Notes: generated from the sequence alone by a model not told the origin. 64,000 bases of DNA from JAIEPW01 sp964471915 (GCA_964471915.1 CAYYID010000019.1:26992-90991), one strand, 5' to 3'. Shown: positions 24,022 to 33,638, counted from the first letter of the stretch. Program-made: numbers and translations.

Positions 24022-24890
24022 GCGGAGGTTACCGCCTCGTCGGCGTGGTAAGAGCTGCGCACCAGGGGGCCGCTTTCGACGTGGCGGAAGCCCATCTCGT
24101 AGCCCAGGCGCTTGAACTCGGCGAACTCCTCCGTGGTGACGTAGCGCAGGATGGGCAGATGCTTCGGCGTGGGCCGCAGGTACTGGCCGACGGTGAGGAT
24201 GTCGACGTGGTGCGCGCGCAGGTCCCGCATGACGGCGAGGACCTCATCGTTGGTCTCGCCGAGCCCGACCATGAGGCCGGACTTCGTCGGCGTCTCCGGG
24301 CGCAACTGCTTGGCGTACGCGAGCATTTCGAGCGACCGCTCGTAGCGGGCGCCCATGCGGACCTGCCGGTACAGGCGCGGCACGGTTTCGGTGTTGTGGT
24401 TCAGGACGTCGGGCGCGGCGTTCATCACCATGCCGAGCGCGGCTTTGGAGCCCTGGAAATCCGGCACCAGAACCTCCACGCCGCAGCCGGGGACGCGCTC
24501 GCGAATGGCGCGGATGGTGAGGGCGAAAAGCTCGGCGCCGCCGTCGGCGCGGTCGTCGCGGTTGACGCTGGTGATGACGGCGAACTTGAGCCCCAGGGCG
24601 GCGCAGGCCTCGGCGACCCGGCGCGGCTCGTCGTAGTCGACCTCCAGCGGCGCGCCCTTCTGCACGGCGCAGAACCCGCAGCGGCGCGTGCACATGTTGC
24701 CGAGGATCATGAACGTGGCGGTGCGCCGGTTCCAGCAGTCGCCGATATTGGGGCAGGCGGCGGATTCGCAGACGGTGTGGAGTTTCAGGTCCTCCACCAG
24801 GGCCTTGAGGTTGCGGTAGTTGTCGCCCACGGGGGCGGGGGCTTTGAGCCAGGCCGGCCGGGCAACCTTCGGTTCAATGGTGACGAGCAC
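24018..24890 (-). CDS. lipA: Lipoyl synthase
   Basis: Radical SAM enzyme inserting two sulfurs into octanoyl groups on lipoyl domains. Both iron-sulfur cysteine sets are present: CESAACPNIGDC for the auxiliary cluster and CTRRCGFC for the radical SAM cluster. NHNTETVPRLYRQVR and LMVGLGETNDEV are family blocks, and the Arg-Ser-Ser motif near the C-terminus (LVRSSYHADE) supplies the serine ligand. 290 residues, GTG start. First gene of the lipA-MBL-rluB operon; lipB is not visible. Confidence 0.96.
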   Translation of the reverse strand: MLVTIEPKVARPAWLKAPAPVGDNYRNLKALVEDLKLHTVCESAACPNIGDCWNRRTATFMILGNMCTRRCGFCAVQKGAPLEVDYDEPRRVAEACAALGLKFAVITSVNRDDRADGGAELFALTIRAIRERVPGCGVEVLVPDFQGSKAALGMVMNAAPDVLNHNTETVPRLYRQVRMGARYERSLEMLAYAKQLRPETPTKSGLMVGLGETNDEVLAVMRDLRAHHVDILTVGQYLRPTPKHLPILRYVTTEEFAEFKRLGYEMGFRHVESGPLVRSSYHADEAVTSA

Positions 24891-24975
24891 TAGAATTCCA
24901 GTTTAGCAGTGGGACCCGCGAGCCACCGATCCGGCCGCTGCGGCCCTGTTAGAATTTCTACCGGCGGAGGTCCCC

Positions 24976-26151
24976 ATGCCCGAAGGACTCAAAGATAAAG
25001 TCGCTATCATCGGCGTCGGCTGCACCAAGTTCGGCGAGAACAACGACCTGAGCTACGAAGACATGGTGGCCGAGGCGGGGTTCGCCGCCTTTCGCGACGC
25101 CGGCATCGAGCCCGCGCGCATCGAAGCGGCCTGGTTCGGCGCGTACTCGCCCAACAACGGCCGCGGCAAAGCCAGCGTCTCGCTCGCGGACTCCCTGCGC
25201 CTCTACGGGATCCCGATCACCCGCGTCGAGAACTTCTGCGCCACCGGCACCGACGCGTTCCGCAACGCGGCCATGGCCGTCGCCAGCGGCGTCTACGACG
25301 TCGTGCTCGTGCTCGGCGCGGAGAAGCTGAAGGACCGCCCGCTGCGCGGCCTGGCCCGCGAGGGTCCGCACCCGTACCAGCAGGAAGGGCTGACCGCGCC
25401 CGGCATCTTCGGCCTGGCCGCCAACCGCTACTTCCACGATTTCGGCCTCTCGCGCGAGGAGGGCAAGCAGGCGCTGGCGCAGGTGGCGGTGAAGAACCAC
25501 TACAACGGCGCGCGCAATCCCAAGGCGCATTTCCAGATGGAGATCACCCCGGAGCAGGTGTTGAAGGCGCCGATGGTGTGCGATCCGCTGGGGCTGTTCG
25601 ATTGCTGCCCGACCACGGACGGCTCCGCCGCCGCGGTGCTGTGCCGCGCCGACCTCGCCAAGCAGTTCCGCCCGGACCCGATTTACCTCAAGGGGATCGG
25701 CCTGGCGGTGTTCACGGGCCGCCCGTGGAACGACGCGAGCTTCGATTACACCGGATTCCCGTCGACGCGGACTGCCGCCGCGCAGGCCTACAAGATGGCC
25801 GGCGTCGCCGATCCGGTGAAGGAGATCGACCTCGCCGAAGTGCACGACTGCTTCACCATCACCGAGATCCTGAACTACGAGGACCTCGGGTTCTGTAAGA
25901 AGGGCGAGGGCAAGCACTTCATTGCGGAGGGCCGCAGCTCGCTGGCCGGGGACCTGCCGGTGAATCCGTCGGGCGGCTTGAAGAGCTTCGGGCACCCGAT
26001 TGGCGCGTCCGGGGTCCGGATGATTTACGAGGTAGTGACGCAACTGCGCGGCCAGGGCGGCGCCCGCCAGGTGAAGGACGCCGAACTCGGGCTGGTGCAC
26101 AATCTCGGCGGTCCGGGGTCCGTCGCGTGCGTGGCGGTGTTGGGGAACTAA
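24976..26151 (+). CDS. Thiolase-fold acyl-CoA acetyltransferase (SCP2-like)
   Basis: Thiolase-superfamily protein of the acetyl-CoA acetyltransferase/SCP-x type. Cys in VENFCATGTDAFRNAAMAV is the expected nucleophile; SFGHPIGASGVRMIYEVVTQ supplies the catalytic His, and the C-terminal LVHNLGGPGSVACV provides the second Cys. Unlike the enzyme at 5838-6977 it lacks the classic GGNVA-type start of FadA and belongs to the group often paired with a small DUF35/OB-fold partner; no such partner is adjacent. GGAGG lies just before ATG 24976. Divergent from lipA. Confidence 0.9.
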   Translation: MPEGLKDKVAIIGVGCTKFGENNDLSYEDMVAEAGFAAFRDAGIEPARIEAAWFGAYSPNNGRGKASVSLADSLRLYGIPITRVENFCATGTDAFRNAAMAVASGVYDVVLVLGAEKLKDRPLRGLAREGPHPYQQEGLTAPGIFGLAANRYFHDFGLSREEGKQALAQVAVKNHYNGARNPKAHFQMEITPEQVLKAPMVCDPLGLFDCCPTTDGSAAAVLCRADLAKQFRPDPIYLKGIGLAVFTGRPWNDASFDYTGFPSTRTAAAQAYKMAGVADPVKEIDLAEVHDCFTITEILNYEDLGFCKKGEGKHFIAEGRSSLAGDLPVNPSGGLKSFGHPIGASGVRMIYEVVTQLRGQGGARQVKDAELGLVHNLGGPGSVACVAVLGN

Positions 26152-26156
26152 ACCCT

Positions 26157-29100
26157 CTAGAAACTCAGCCGGACCTGCAGCACCACGATCCGGTTGCCGC
26201 CCGCCGACGAGATCCGCCCAAAGTCCGGCGAGTTGATGTTCATGTTCGGGTTGCCCCACTGCGGCGTGTTGGTCAGGTTGATGGCGTCGGCCCGCAGTTG
26301 CAGGTTCCAGCGCTCGGTGATGGCGATCCGCTTGATCAGGTTCAGGTCGAAGCGGAAGTTGGCCGGCCCGGAGATGAAGTTCAGCGCCACGTTGCCGAGC
26401 TGTCCCGGCGCGGGGTTCACGAACAGGAGCTTGCCGGAGGCGTCGGTGATCGCGCGCATCACGCTGCGCGACTGGATCTGCTGGGTGGTGGTGATGCGTT
26501 GCACCCAGGGATCCACCACTTGTTGCAGCCCCGCAAAGTACACCGGACCATTGGGCGTCACGGTCACGCTGCCGAGCGACCTCGGGATATCGGTCACCTG
26601 GTTCGGCGAGGTGGATGCGGTCGTGAAGCCGTTGAAGGCATTCACCGACGACAGCGTCAGCGGGTTGCCCGTGTAGTACTGGAAGATGCCACCCGTCTGC
26701 CAGCCGCCGATGATGTGGTTCAGCCACCGGGGCGCGCCGCCGCCGATCCACTTGTCCTTGCCGAAGGGCAGTTCGTAGATCCCGTTGAACTTCCAGACGT
26801 GGGTGCGGTGGAAGTCGAGCAGGCGTTTGTCGGCGCGGCGGTTGCGCAGCGTCCGGTACTGGCTGAATAGCGCGGCGTCCTCGCCTTCGTCCTCGCCGAT
26901 AGCCCGGCTCCAGGTGTAGTTGCCCTGCAGGAACATGCCGTCCGAGAAGCGGCGCGTGAACTCCACCTGCAGCGAATGATAGGTCGAGTTGGCGAAGTTG
27001 CCTGACAGGATCGCCGTGGCGAACTGCGGGTTGGGATTCACGAAGTTCTCCGGCAGGCCGACACGGCGCAGCAAGCCGCCGTTCACGCCGGTGAACTGGT
27101 TGGTGTTTGAAATAAAGTTGGCCAGGCCGCCGGGGTTGTTATTGGCGAAGAAGCCCTGGGTGTTCGGGTTCGTCCGCATCAGGTCGGAGCCGGTGATCGT
27201 GGTGCCGACGCCGCTCAGGCCCGCGAAGATCCGGTCGAAGAGCGGCGCGTTGCCGCCCGCCTGGGTGACCAGGTACGCGTCCAGGATCCCGTTCTCGAAG
27301 ATGTTCGCCTCGTTGACGCTCGCGTTGCGGATCAGCTTGGTGCCCTTGCTGCCGACGTAGCGCGCTTCGAGGAAGCTGTTCTTGGCGAGCTGCCGCGTCA
27401 GCGTCGCGCTGAAGTTCTGGATATAGGGAGTCCGCAATTCGTCCGTGTAGCTGCGGACGGTCTGCGTGCGTTGCGTGAGCGGGACGGTCTGCAAGGGCTG
27501 CGTGATGGGCGTCAGCGGCAGCCGCAGGTTGCTCATATTGAGCAGGCTGGCGGTCAGAAAGATGGTGGTCTCCGACAGGCCGGGATTGAGTCCCGAGATA
27601 TCGTGGGTCAGGTAGATCGGATTGCGCTCGTAGGCGATGCCGTAGCCCGCGCGCAGCACGGTCTTGTTCTTGCCCCACCAGGGGAGCGACCAGGCGAGCC
27701 CCACGTTCGGCGAGAAGTTGTTCCAGTCCTGCCCGAACAACTTGGTATTCGGATTGTCGGTGCCGGGACCCACGGGGATGGTGCGGGTCAACTGACCCCG
27801 CTGCACGTTCGGCTGGAACATGTCGCCGAAGGTGGTTCCGGTGATGCCGAAGATGCCGCCGCCGCCGCCCGCCAGGCCGAGGCCGCGCTGCTGCCGCTCG
27901 TGCGGCGTGGCATACCACTCGTAGCGCAGCCCTAGGTTCAGCGTCAGGTTCTGGTTGACCTTGAAGTCGTCTTTGAAGAAGAAGCTGTATTCGTGCTGGC
28001 TCCAGTTTCGGTACCGGTCCAGGCCTGGGATGTAGACCGGGTTCTTGGCGCTGTCGGCGTTGTAGACCTGGAAGGCGTTGCCGAGGCTGCCGCTCAGGTC
28101 GAGCAGCAGGTTCTGCCCGGCGGCGGTGTTCTGGCCGATGCCGGGAATGTTGAGGACTCCCTGTACCGGCACGGCGCCCGCGCCGATGGTGGCGCGCGGC
28201 TGGACCGCGAAGGCGTCATAGCCGGCGCTCGACACCAGCCGGGCCTCCACGCCGCCGCGGAACGAGTGCCGTCCCTTCAGCCAGGAGATGGTGTTGCCGA
28301 ACTGGTACACCGGCGAGAGACGGCCGGACCGGTCCGAGGCATAGTTGGTGGGCAACAGCGGTTCCGTGACGCTGGCCATGTCGAGGATGTAGGGGATCCC
28401 GCTGGCGACGGGCATCAGCTTCGTGCCGCCATTGTTCTCGGCGTACGGCGCGATGATGCCGACGCGCGGGCGGAACACGCCGGCGCGAAACTCGTTCACC
28501 AGGTTGGGCCGGAACACGGAAGTCAGCGAGGCAATGTACTGCGTGGTCTCCGTGGGCCCGCGGCCGCCCGGGGAGTCCGGATACGGCTGGGGTCCGACGA
28601 CGTTCAGGCTGTCGTAGGCCTGGTGTGAGTAGCTCGCCGACATGCGATGGTTCGTATTGAACATGTGGTCGACGCGGACTTCGTACAGCTCGAACTCGAT
28701 GTTGACCGGACGGCTCCACACGAAACCTGCGGTGTTCAGTCCGTCGCCGGCGAAGTAATTGTTGGGCAGCGGCATGGCGCCGAGGATGCGTCCGATGGCG
28801 CCGGTGGGATCCGCGCCGGGGCGGTTGGGGTCCCGGCCGAAGACGCTGACCGTCTGCAGATCGCCCGTGGCGGCGGCGGGACGGATCGGGTTGCCGCCGG
28901 CGTCCACTACCGGCGTACGAGAGTTGGCGTTGGCGTTCTGCGCTCCCGGAAAGAAGCGGAACTGGCCGCGGCGGGCCGTGTCCGTGAACACGGTGGCGGT
29001 GGCGGCGTTGCGCTGGCGCTGCCGTTCGCCGTCGTAGAGGCCGTGGAAGAAGGTCCGGTTCTTTTTGATGGGCCCGCCCAGGCGCCCGCCAAACTGATTG

Positions 29101-29930
29101 CGGATCAGGACATTGCGCGGCGAAATCTCCTGGCCCGTGCGGGGATCCCGGCCGCGCTGGTTATTGAACCAGGTGTTGGCCGTAAGGGCCGTGTTGCGAT
29201 GCTCTTCATACACGCTGCCCCGGAACGAATTGGTGCCGCCGCGGGTGATCACCTGGATCTGCCCGGAGCCGCGCCCCAGTTCGGCGTCGGCCGGCGAGGT
29301 GACGATGCGGAACTCCTCCGCGCGGTCCACGTTTACGCGATTTGAGACCACGGCGTTGAAGGTGCCGTTCAGCAGGTTGTCCTGAGCGTTGATGCCGTCC
29401 AGCGTGAAGTTCAACGAGCCGCGCCGGTTGCCGGAAAAGCTCTCGCCCACCACGCCTGCCTGCGTGCTCACCAGATCATAGGAGTTCCGGCCCGCGAGCG
29501 GCAGTTCCAGCACCTGGCGTCCGCTGACGACGTTGCCCACCGAACTCGAAGCGTAGTTCAACTGCGCGTTGGCGCCCTCCACCTGGACGACTTCCGTGGC
29601 GCCGCCGATCTCGAGCGCGATGTTCAGCGTCAGCCGCGCGCCCACCTCGAGTTCGACGTTCGCCGCCACCGAGCGGCGGAACCCGCTCAGCTCGGCGGCG
29701 AAGTTGTACTTGCCCGGAATCAGCGCGGCGAACGAATACACCCCGGCAGCGTTCGCCGTGGTGCGGCTGACCACGCCGGTGGCGAGGTTCTCGGCGGTAA
29801 CGATTGCGTTCGGCACGTTGGCGCCACTGGGGTCAGTGACCGCGCCGGTGACGGTTGCGTCGGTGCTTTGCGCGGCAGCAGCGGCCACGAAAAGCAGAAG
29901 TCCCAGAAAGCCCACCCAGGTTTTTCGCAT
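26157..29930 (-). CDS. Oar-like TonB-dependent receptor with carboxypeptidase-regulatory domain
   Basis: Large outer-membrane protein (1257 residues). A signal peptide (MRKTWVGFLGLLLFVAAAAAQ) is followed by a carboxypeptidase-regulatory-like beta-sandwich (TGAVTDPSGANVPNAIVTAE), a plug region with LNFTLDGINAQDN, and a long barrel ending in a terminal aromatic strand (IVVLQVRLSF). This Oar/OmpA-related architecture is greatly expanded in Solibacter-type acidobacteria and is inferred to import or bind large substrates, possibly peptides or glycans. No TonB, SusD-like or sigma/anti-sigma gene is adjacent. The promoter region lies between its start and the transposon remnant. Confidence 0.92.
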   Translation of the reverse strand: MRKTWVGFLGLLLFVAAAAAQSTDATVTGAVTDPSGANVPNAIVTAENLATGVVSRTTANAAGVYSFAALIPGKYNFAAELSGFRRSVAANVELEVGARLTLNIALEIGGATEVVQVEGANAQLNYASSSVGNVVSGRQVLELPLAGRNSYDLVSTQAGVVGESFSGNRRGSLNFTLDGINAQDNLLNGTFNAVVSNRVNVDRAEEFRIVTSPADAELGRGSGQIQVITRGGTNSFRGSVYEEHRNTALTANTWFNNQRGRDPRTGQEISPRNVLIRNQFGGRLGGPIKKNRTFFHGLYDGERQRQRNAATATVFTDTARRGQFRFFPGAQNANANSRTPVVDAGGNPIRPAAATGDLQTVSVFGRDPNRPGADPTGAIGRILGAMPLPNNYFAGDGLNTAGFVWSRPVNIEFELYEVRVDHMFNTNHRMSASYSHQAYDSLNVVGPQPYPDSPGGRGPTETTQYIASLTSVFRPNLVNEFRAGVFRPRVGIIAPYAENNGGTKLMPVASGIPYILDMASVTEPLLPTNYASDRSGRLSPVYQFGNTISWLKGRHSFRGGVEARLVSSAGYDAFAVQPRATIGAGAVPVQGVLNIPGIGQNTAAGQNLLLDLSGSLGNAFQVYNADSAKNPVYIPGLDRYRNWSQHEYSFFFKDDFKVNQNLTLNLGLRYEWYATPHERQQRGLGLAGGGGGIFGITGTTFGDMFQPNVQRGQLTRTIPVGPGTDNPNTKLFGQDWNNFSPNVGLAWSLPWWGKNKTVLRAGYGIAYERNPIYLTHDISGLNPGLSETTIFLTASLLNMSNLRLPLTPITQPLQTVPLTQRTQTVRSYTDELRTPYIQNFSATLTRQLAKNSFLEARYVGSKGTKLIRNASVNEANIFENGILDAYLVTQAGGNAPLFDRIFAGLSGVGTTITGSDLMRTNPNTQGFFANNNPGGLANFISNTNQFTGVNGGLLRRVGLPENFVNPNPQFATAILSGNFANSTYHSLQVEFTRRFSDGMFLQGNYTWSRAIGEDEGEDAALFSQYRTLRNRRADKRLLDFHRTHVWKFNGIYELPFGKDKWIGGGAPRWLNHIIGGWQTGGIFQYYTGNPLTLSSVNAFNGFTTASTSPNQVTDIPRSLGSVTVTPNGPVYFAGLQQVVDPWVQRITTTQQIQSRSVMRAITDASGKLLFVNPAPGQLGNVALNFISGPANFRFDLNLIKRIAITERWNLQLRADAINLTNTPQWGNPNMNINSPDFGRISSAGGNRIVVLQVRLSF

Positions 29931-30102
29931 TGGCGATGAAGTTTACTCAATCTGGCGGCCGGAGTAAAGCCCCATCGCGGGAACGTGTCGGTAGCACACG
30001 AAATGTCCGCTCGAAATGGCACGTGATCTGTCCGCTCAGCCGGAAAGGCGAAGCTGGGGGTTGGAACCGAACCAGACCTCGCCCTTCCGCGAAGTGGAGC
30101 GG

Positions 30103-30870
30103 ATGATGAAGACCCAAGACGCACTGCTTGAAGGCGGTGGCCAAGAAGACCAGTTGGCTGCAACGTGAAGCACTTTCACGAGAAGCCGCGGGAAGAACAC
30201 GGCATCCAACTCAGCTACAGCTGGGTGAAACAAGCGCTGCATGGCGCAGGACTGGTGGCGCGGAAGAAGAAACGCACGCCGCACCGCCAGCGCCGGCCCC
30301 GCAAAGAGCTGCCGGGCATTATGCTGCACATCGACGGCAAACACGCCTGGCTCCAGGTCGACCGCTACTACGATCTGATCGTGATGCTGGACGATGCCAC
30401 CAGCGAGATCTACTACGCGCAGCTGGTGGAGGAGGAATCCACAGCCGCGACCCTGGCCGCGGTGCGCGAGGTGATCGAGACGCAAGGGCTGTTCTGTTCG
30501 CTGTACAGCGACCGGGGCAGCCATTTCTTCCACACGCCGAAAGCCGGCGAGGCGGTGGACAAGGGCCGGTTGACGCAGTTCGGGCGGGCGCTGCGCGAGC
30601 TGGACATCCACATGATTGCTGCCTATTCGCCGCAGGCGCGGGGCCGGATGGAGCGCAGCTACGGCACCTGGCAGGGGCGCTTGCCCCAGGAACTGCGGGT
30701 GGCGGGGATCCGCAGCGTGGACCAGGCCAACCAGTTCTTGCGGGAACGCTACATCGCGGAGTTCAATCGCAAGTTCACCGTGCCGGCGGCCCAGCCGGGC
30801 ACGGCGTTCCGCAATTGCGGGCGGCGCGATCTGGACCGGGTGTTCTCGGTGCAAACCGAACGCGTGGTGA
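30103..30870 (+). pseudogene. Decayed ISNCY (ISDol1-like) transposase
   Basis: Remains of a DDE transposase. An N-terminal piece (ATG at 30103, frame 1: MMKTQDALL) shifts to frame 2 (KAVAKKTSWLQ) near 30128, then jumps by deletion to frame 3 at about 30162. From there a long intact piece runs NVKHFHEKPREEHGIQLSYS, the catalytic region LPGIMLHIDGKHAW, LIVMLDDATSEIYYAQLVEE, CSLYSDRGSHFF and AAYSPQARGRMERSYGTWQG. Similarity stops after VFSVQTERVV at ~30870, where the frame passes into unrelated DNA. Missing are the middle of the N-terminus and the C-terminal domain, so the element cannot move by itself. The left end probably lies near 29985. Confidence 0.8.
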
Positions 30871-30914
30871 GCCAGGTGAGTTGCCTGTTCCAGCAGGTCG
30901 TCGGCGAACGCCAT
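30871..30914 (-). pseudogene. Truncated HEPN-domain protein, 5' stub
   Basis: ATG at 30914 opens MAFADDLLEQATHLAHH, which matches my recollection of the first residues of HEPN-type proteins that normally continue through RRAVSTAYYALFHLL. After about 15 codons the sequence enters the transposase remnant in antisense, so the rest of the gene is lost. It begins 14 bp after the stop of the frameshifted gene at 30929-31235 on the same strand, a typical two-gene arrangement. Short match; moderate confidence. Confidence 0.45.
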
Positions 30915-30928
30915 GCTTATGCCCAGGC

Positions 30929-31235
30929 CTACTCACGCAATTCAGCCTGTTCCGACGCGCTTCGGAAGTTGAAATAGGGCTCGAGACCGAGTTCGTACGG
31001 CTTGACGGCATCCGCGAGGGCGTCCCTCACCTGCTGCGTGAGCCTGCGGAGGTTCCCCGGAGTGCTGGCGGCGTCGGAAGAGGACCACGCGAAAGAAGAT
31101 CGCCTCGGCTCCGCTCCACTCAGCGCCCAGTGAAAACCGGATGCGGATGACGTCGGGAGCGAGGCGCGCCTCGGCGCGCCTAACACCATCGGCAATGTGC
31201 TGCTGGTGAACGAAGCCGTTGGGAACAATCGCCAT
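30929..31235 (-). pseudogene. Frameshifted ~101-aa conserved protein (partner of the HEPN stub)
   Basis: Two overlapping frames complete one another. From ATG 31235 one frame reads MAIVPNGFVHQQHIADGVRR through GAEAIFFRVVL; the next frame reads SDAASTPGNLRRLTQQVRDA through LGLEPYFNFRSASEQAELRE to the TAG at 30929. Removing one A/T pair near 31078-31081 (CTCTTCCGAC on the coding strand) fuses them into ~101 residues. The composite resembles a small conserved family found directly upstream of HEPN-domain genes; it has no catalytic motif that I can name. Either a true pseudogene or a sequencing error. Confidence 0.6.
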
Positions 31236-31300
31236 GTAGGACTCCTGCCCTTGATTCCAAGCCGCCCGCAGACAACGCGACCGGCTTCCACGGCTCTACT

Positions 31301-31663
31301 TTAGGGCTGGCGCAGCGGCCCGAAGAACCCCTGGACCTTCCGCACCTTGCCCTCGCCGTCCACCTCGACGACATCCATGCCTTCCAGCAGCGTCTGCTCG
31401 CCGATGCGGATGTCCCACTGGTAGCGATAGAGGCCGTGGTGCGTATCGAAGGCCGAGGTCCGGCGGCACTGGGCCGCCGGGTACCGCCTCCGGAAGTCGT
31501 GGACGTTGGCCTCGAACTCGGCGATGCCCCGCGTGACGATCGTCGGATCGACGAACACCGCATCGGCGGCGAGCGCCAGTTCCAGGTGACCGCGCACACG
31601 GGCGGCATCGCGTTCGTTCCACGCGGCCAGCATGTGGTCAAAGCAAGCCGGGTACTGTTCCAC
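31301..31663 (-). CDS. NTF2-like / SnoaL-like protein
   Basis: 120-residue cone-shaped alpha+beta-barrel protein. The pattern FDHMLAAWNERDAARV, then a pocket strand AVFVDPTIVTRGIAEFEANV, and strands ending MDVVEVDGEGKVRKVQGFFG is the standard NTF2-like layout. Members act as small hydrolases, isomerases or ligand-binding domains. GTG start 6 bp after the stop of the exported TPP enzyme on the same strand, so they probably share a message. No signal peptide, although its operon partners are exported. Confidence 0.8.
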   Translation of the reverse strand: MEQYPACFDHMLAAWNERDAARVRGHLELALAADAVFVDPTIVTRGIAEFEANVHDFRRRYPAAQCRRTSAFDTHHGLYRYQWDIRIGEQTLLEGMDVVEVDGEGKVRKVQGFFGPLRQP

Positions 31664-31669
31664 GGCGCG

Positions 31670-33628
31670 TCAGTGCGTCAGCGCCGCGACGCCCGGTTCC
31701 GGATTCAGCGCCACGCCCGGAGCGTAGTTCCGGCCCGACGTGAACTCCTTGATCGCCTGCACGTTGATCAGCGTCGACGCCGACTCCTTCGCCGCCGCCT
31801 GATACGCGCGCTTCAGCGCCGTCTTCAGCTCGTCCTGGGTGCGGACGTACTCGCCGCGCGCGCCCAGACCCTGCGCCAACTGGTCATACCGCAGATGCTG
31901 CTGGAACAGGTACATGTGCATGGAGCGGGCGGAGGCGACCGCGTTCGGCCACATGCCCCAGCTATCGTTGTTGTAGGCGACGCAGATCACGGGGATCTTG
32001 TACTTCGCCGCGGTGTCGAGCTCGAAGAGGCTGTAGGCGAGGCCCGCGTCGCTGGTGACGCACACCACCGGCGCGCCCTTGTAGGGCGCCTGGGGTCCGA
32101 GGCCGCGCTGCACGGCCGCGCCCGCGCCTATCATCATGGCGAGGTCCGGGCCGATGGCGCCGTACTGATACGGGCAGCAGGTCGACTGGCCCGGGCGGTA
32201 GGCGCGCAGCCACCGGCCGGCGAACAGGCCGCTGGTCCAGCCGCCGCAGCCGGTCACGGTCTGCTTGGGATCGATGTCGCCCTTGTACAGGAAGTCGTGG
32301 ACTTCCTTGGCCATCACCGCCGGGTGCAGGTACCCGGTGTCCTTGGAGTGCTTCACGCCGAGTTCGTAGTGGTCGAGGTTCTGCTTCTCCCACTTCGCCT
32401 TGGCCGCCGCGATCTCATTCACCCAGGCGTCGCGCTTCTTGGCGGGCAGCCGGTTGGCGAGCTGCTCCAGGAAGTACTTCTCGTCGCTGACGATGCCAAG
32501 GTCCAGCGGCCAGTTGCGGCCCAGGTCCTCCTGCACGGGGTGGACGCGGATCGACTTCACGTCGGGATTGAAGCGGTACTCGCCGGGGCTCGGCATGGCG
32601 TACTGGCCGACGAAGATCACCAGGTCGGCGCTCATCAGCGCGTCCGGCGACAGGGCGGCGGAGAGGCGGTGGTCATCGGGGAAGTGCCCACGCGTGGCGC
32701 CGGAGGTGACGACGGCGAGGTCGTGCTTCTCCGCGGCGGTCTTGAGCGGCTCCCAGGCCTTCTGCTGCCACACCCCGGTGCCGGCCACCAGGACCGGCCG
32801 CTCGGCTTTGGCGATCATGTCGATCGCCTGCGCCATTTCCTTCGAGCCGGCACAGGGCCGGGACTCGGAGCGGTACTTTTCCTTGCTGTAGAAATCCTTC
32901 AGGTTGGCCGGATCGGTGAAGCGGGCGCGGGCGACTTCGCCGGGGAAGTCCAGGTGCACAGGACCCGGAACGCCGGACTTCAGGTGCCGGAACGCGTAAG
33001 CGCCGTACTCCCACACGCGGTCCGGAGCAATGAGGCGCTTGCCGTACTTCTTCATGCCCGTGGTGATGGGCTGCTGGTAGCCGGTTTGGATGAACGCTTC
33101 GCGGTCGTCGCCGGCGAGCTGCATGTTGCTGGCGAGCACCAGCAGCGGCGTGCGCGCGGCGTTGGCCGAGGCGATGTTCATGATCATGTGCGTGAAGCCC
33201 GGGCCTTCGGTGCCGGACGTCGCCACCACTTCCCCGGTGACGCGGGAGAAACCGTCGGCCGCGGCGCACATGCCGCCTTCGGTGCGCCCGCCGTAGGCCG
33301 GGACGCCGGCCGCCGCAATGGCGTTGATCACGGTGTAGTTGCCGGGGCAGCAGAACATCGCCGCCAGGTCCTCGTCCTTGCAGAGCTTGGCGAAGACTTC
33401 GGCGCCGGTCATGCCTTTGCCCTCGAACGCGCCGGGCTTGGCGGGTTCGGTCATGGTCTCCGGGATCTCCTTGGGGATGGTGATCGACGGAATCGTCGGC
33501 GCGGCGGTCATTTCCTTCTGCGCCAGCAGCAGGGCGGCTCCGGCGGCCGCCGCGGGCACGGCCAGGAATCCCCGGCGCGAAGCTTCCTCTTCGTTCGCGG
33601 GCTTCTGGACTTGCGGCTTCTCGTTCAT
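31670..33628 (-). CDS. Tat-exported thiamine-diphosphate-dependent enzyme (acetolactate-synthase-like)
   Basis: TPP enzyme of the acetolactate synthase/pyruvate oxidase fold carrying a twin-arginine leader (ASRRGFLAVPAAAAGAALLL). The pyrimidine-binding domain has GGRTEGGMCAAADGFSR with the activating Glu; the central domain has PVLVAGTGVWQQ; the diphosphate domain has VTSDAGLAYSLFELDTA ending VAYNND, in which SDA replaces the usual GDG. Cytoplasmic relatives are ~550-600 residues; this has 652 including the leader and a proline-rich spacer. Export of a TPP enzyme is unusual because the cofactor must be loaded before Tat transport. A cytochrome c gene ends 10 bp upstream and an NTF2-like gene follows, suggesting an oxidative decarboxylation feeding electrons to the periplasm. 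Substrate not deducible. Confidence 0.85.
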   Translation of the reverse strand: MNEKPQVQKPANEEEASRRGFLAVPAAAAGAALLLAQKEMTAAPTIPSITIPKEIPETMTEPAKPGAFEGKGMTGAEVFAKLCKDEDLAAMFCCPGNYTVINAIAAAGVPAYGGRTEGGMCAAADGFSRVTGEVVATSGTEGPGFTHMIMNIASANAARTPLLVLASNMQLAGDDREAFIQTGYQQPITTGMKKYGKRLIAPDRVWEYGAYAFRHLKSGVPGPVHLDFPGEVARARFTDPANLKDFYSKEKYRSESRPCAGSKEMAQAIDMIAKAERPVLVAGTGVWQQKAWEPLKTAAEKHDLAVVTSGATRGHFPDDHRLSAALSPDALMSADLVIFVGQYAMPSPGEYRFNPDVKSIRVHPVQEDLGRNWPLDLGIVSDEKYFLEQLANRLPAKKRDAWVNEIAAAKAKWEKQNLDHYELGVKHSKDTGYLHPAVMAKEVHDFLYKGDIDPKQTVTGCGGWTSGLFAGRWLRAYRPGQSTCCPYQYGAIGPDLAMMIGAGAAVQRGLGPQAPYKGAPVVCVTSDAGLAYSLFELDTAAKYKIPVICVAYNNDSWGMWPNAVASARSMHMYLFQQHLRYDQLAQGLGARGEYVRTQDELKTALKRAYQAAAKESASTLINVQAIKEFTSGRNYAPGVALNPEPGVAALTH

Positions 33629-33638
33629 GACAGGCTCC

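Noticed and set aside
30036..30914. 292-residue minus-strand frame beginning with the HEPN-like start
   Set aside because: After ~15 codons it is merely the antisense of the transposase remnant and has no motif.
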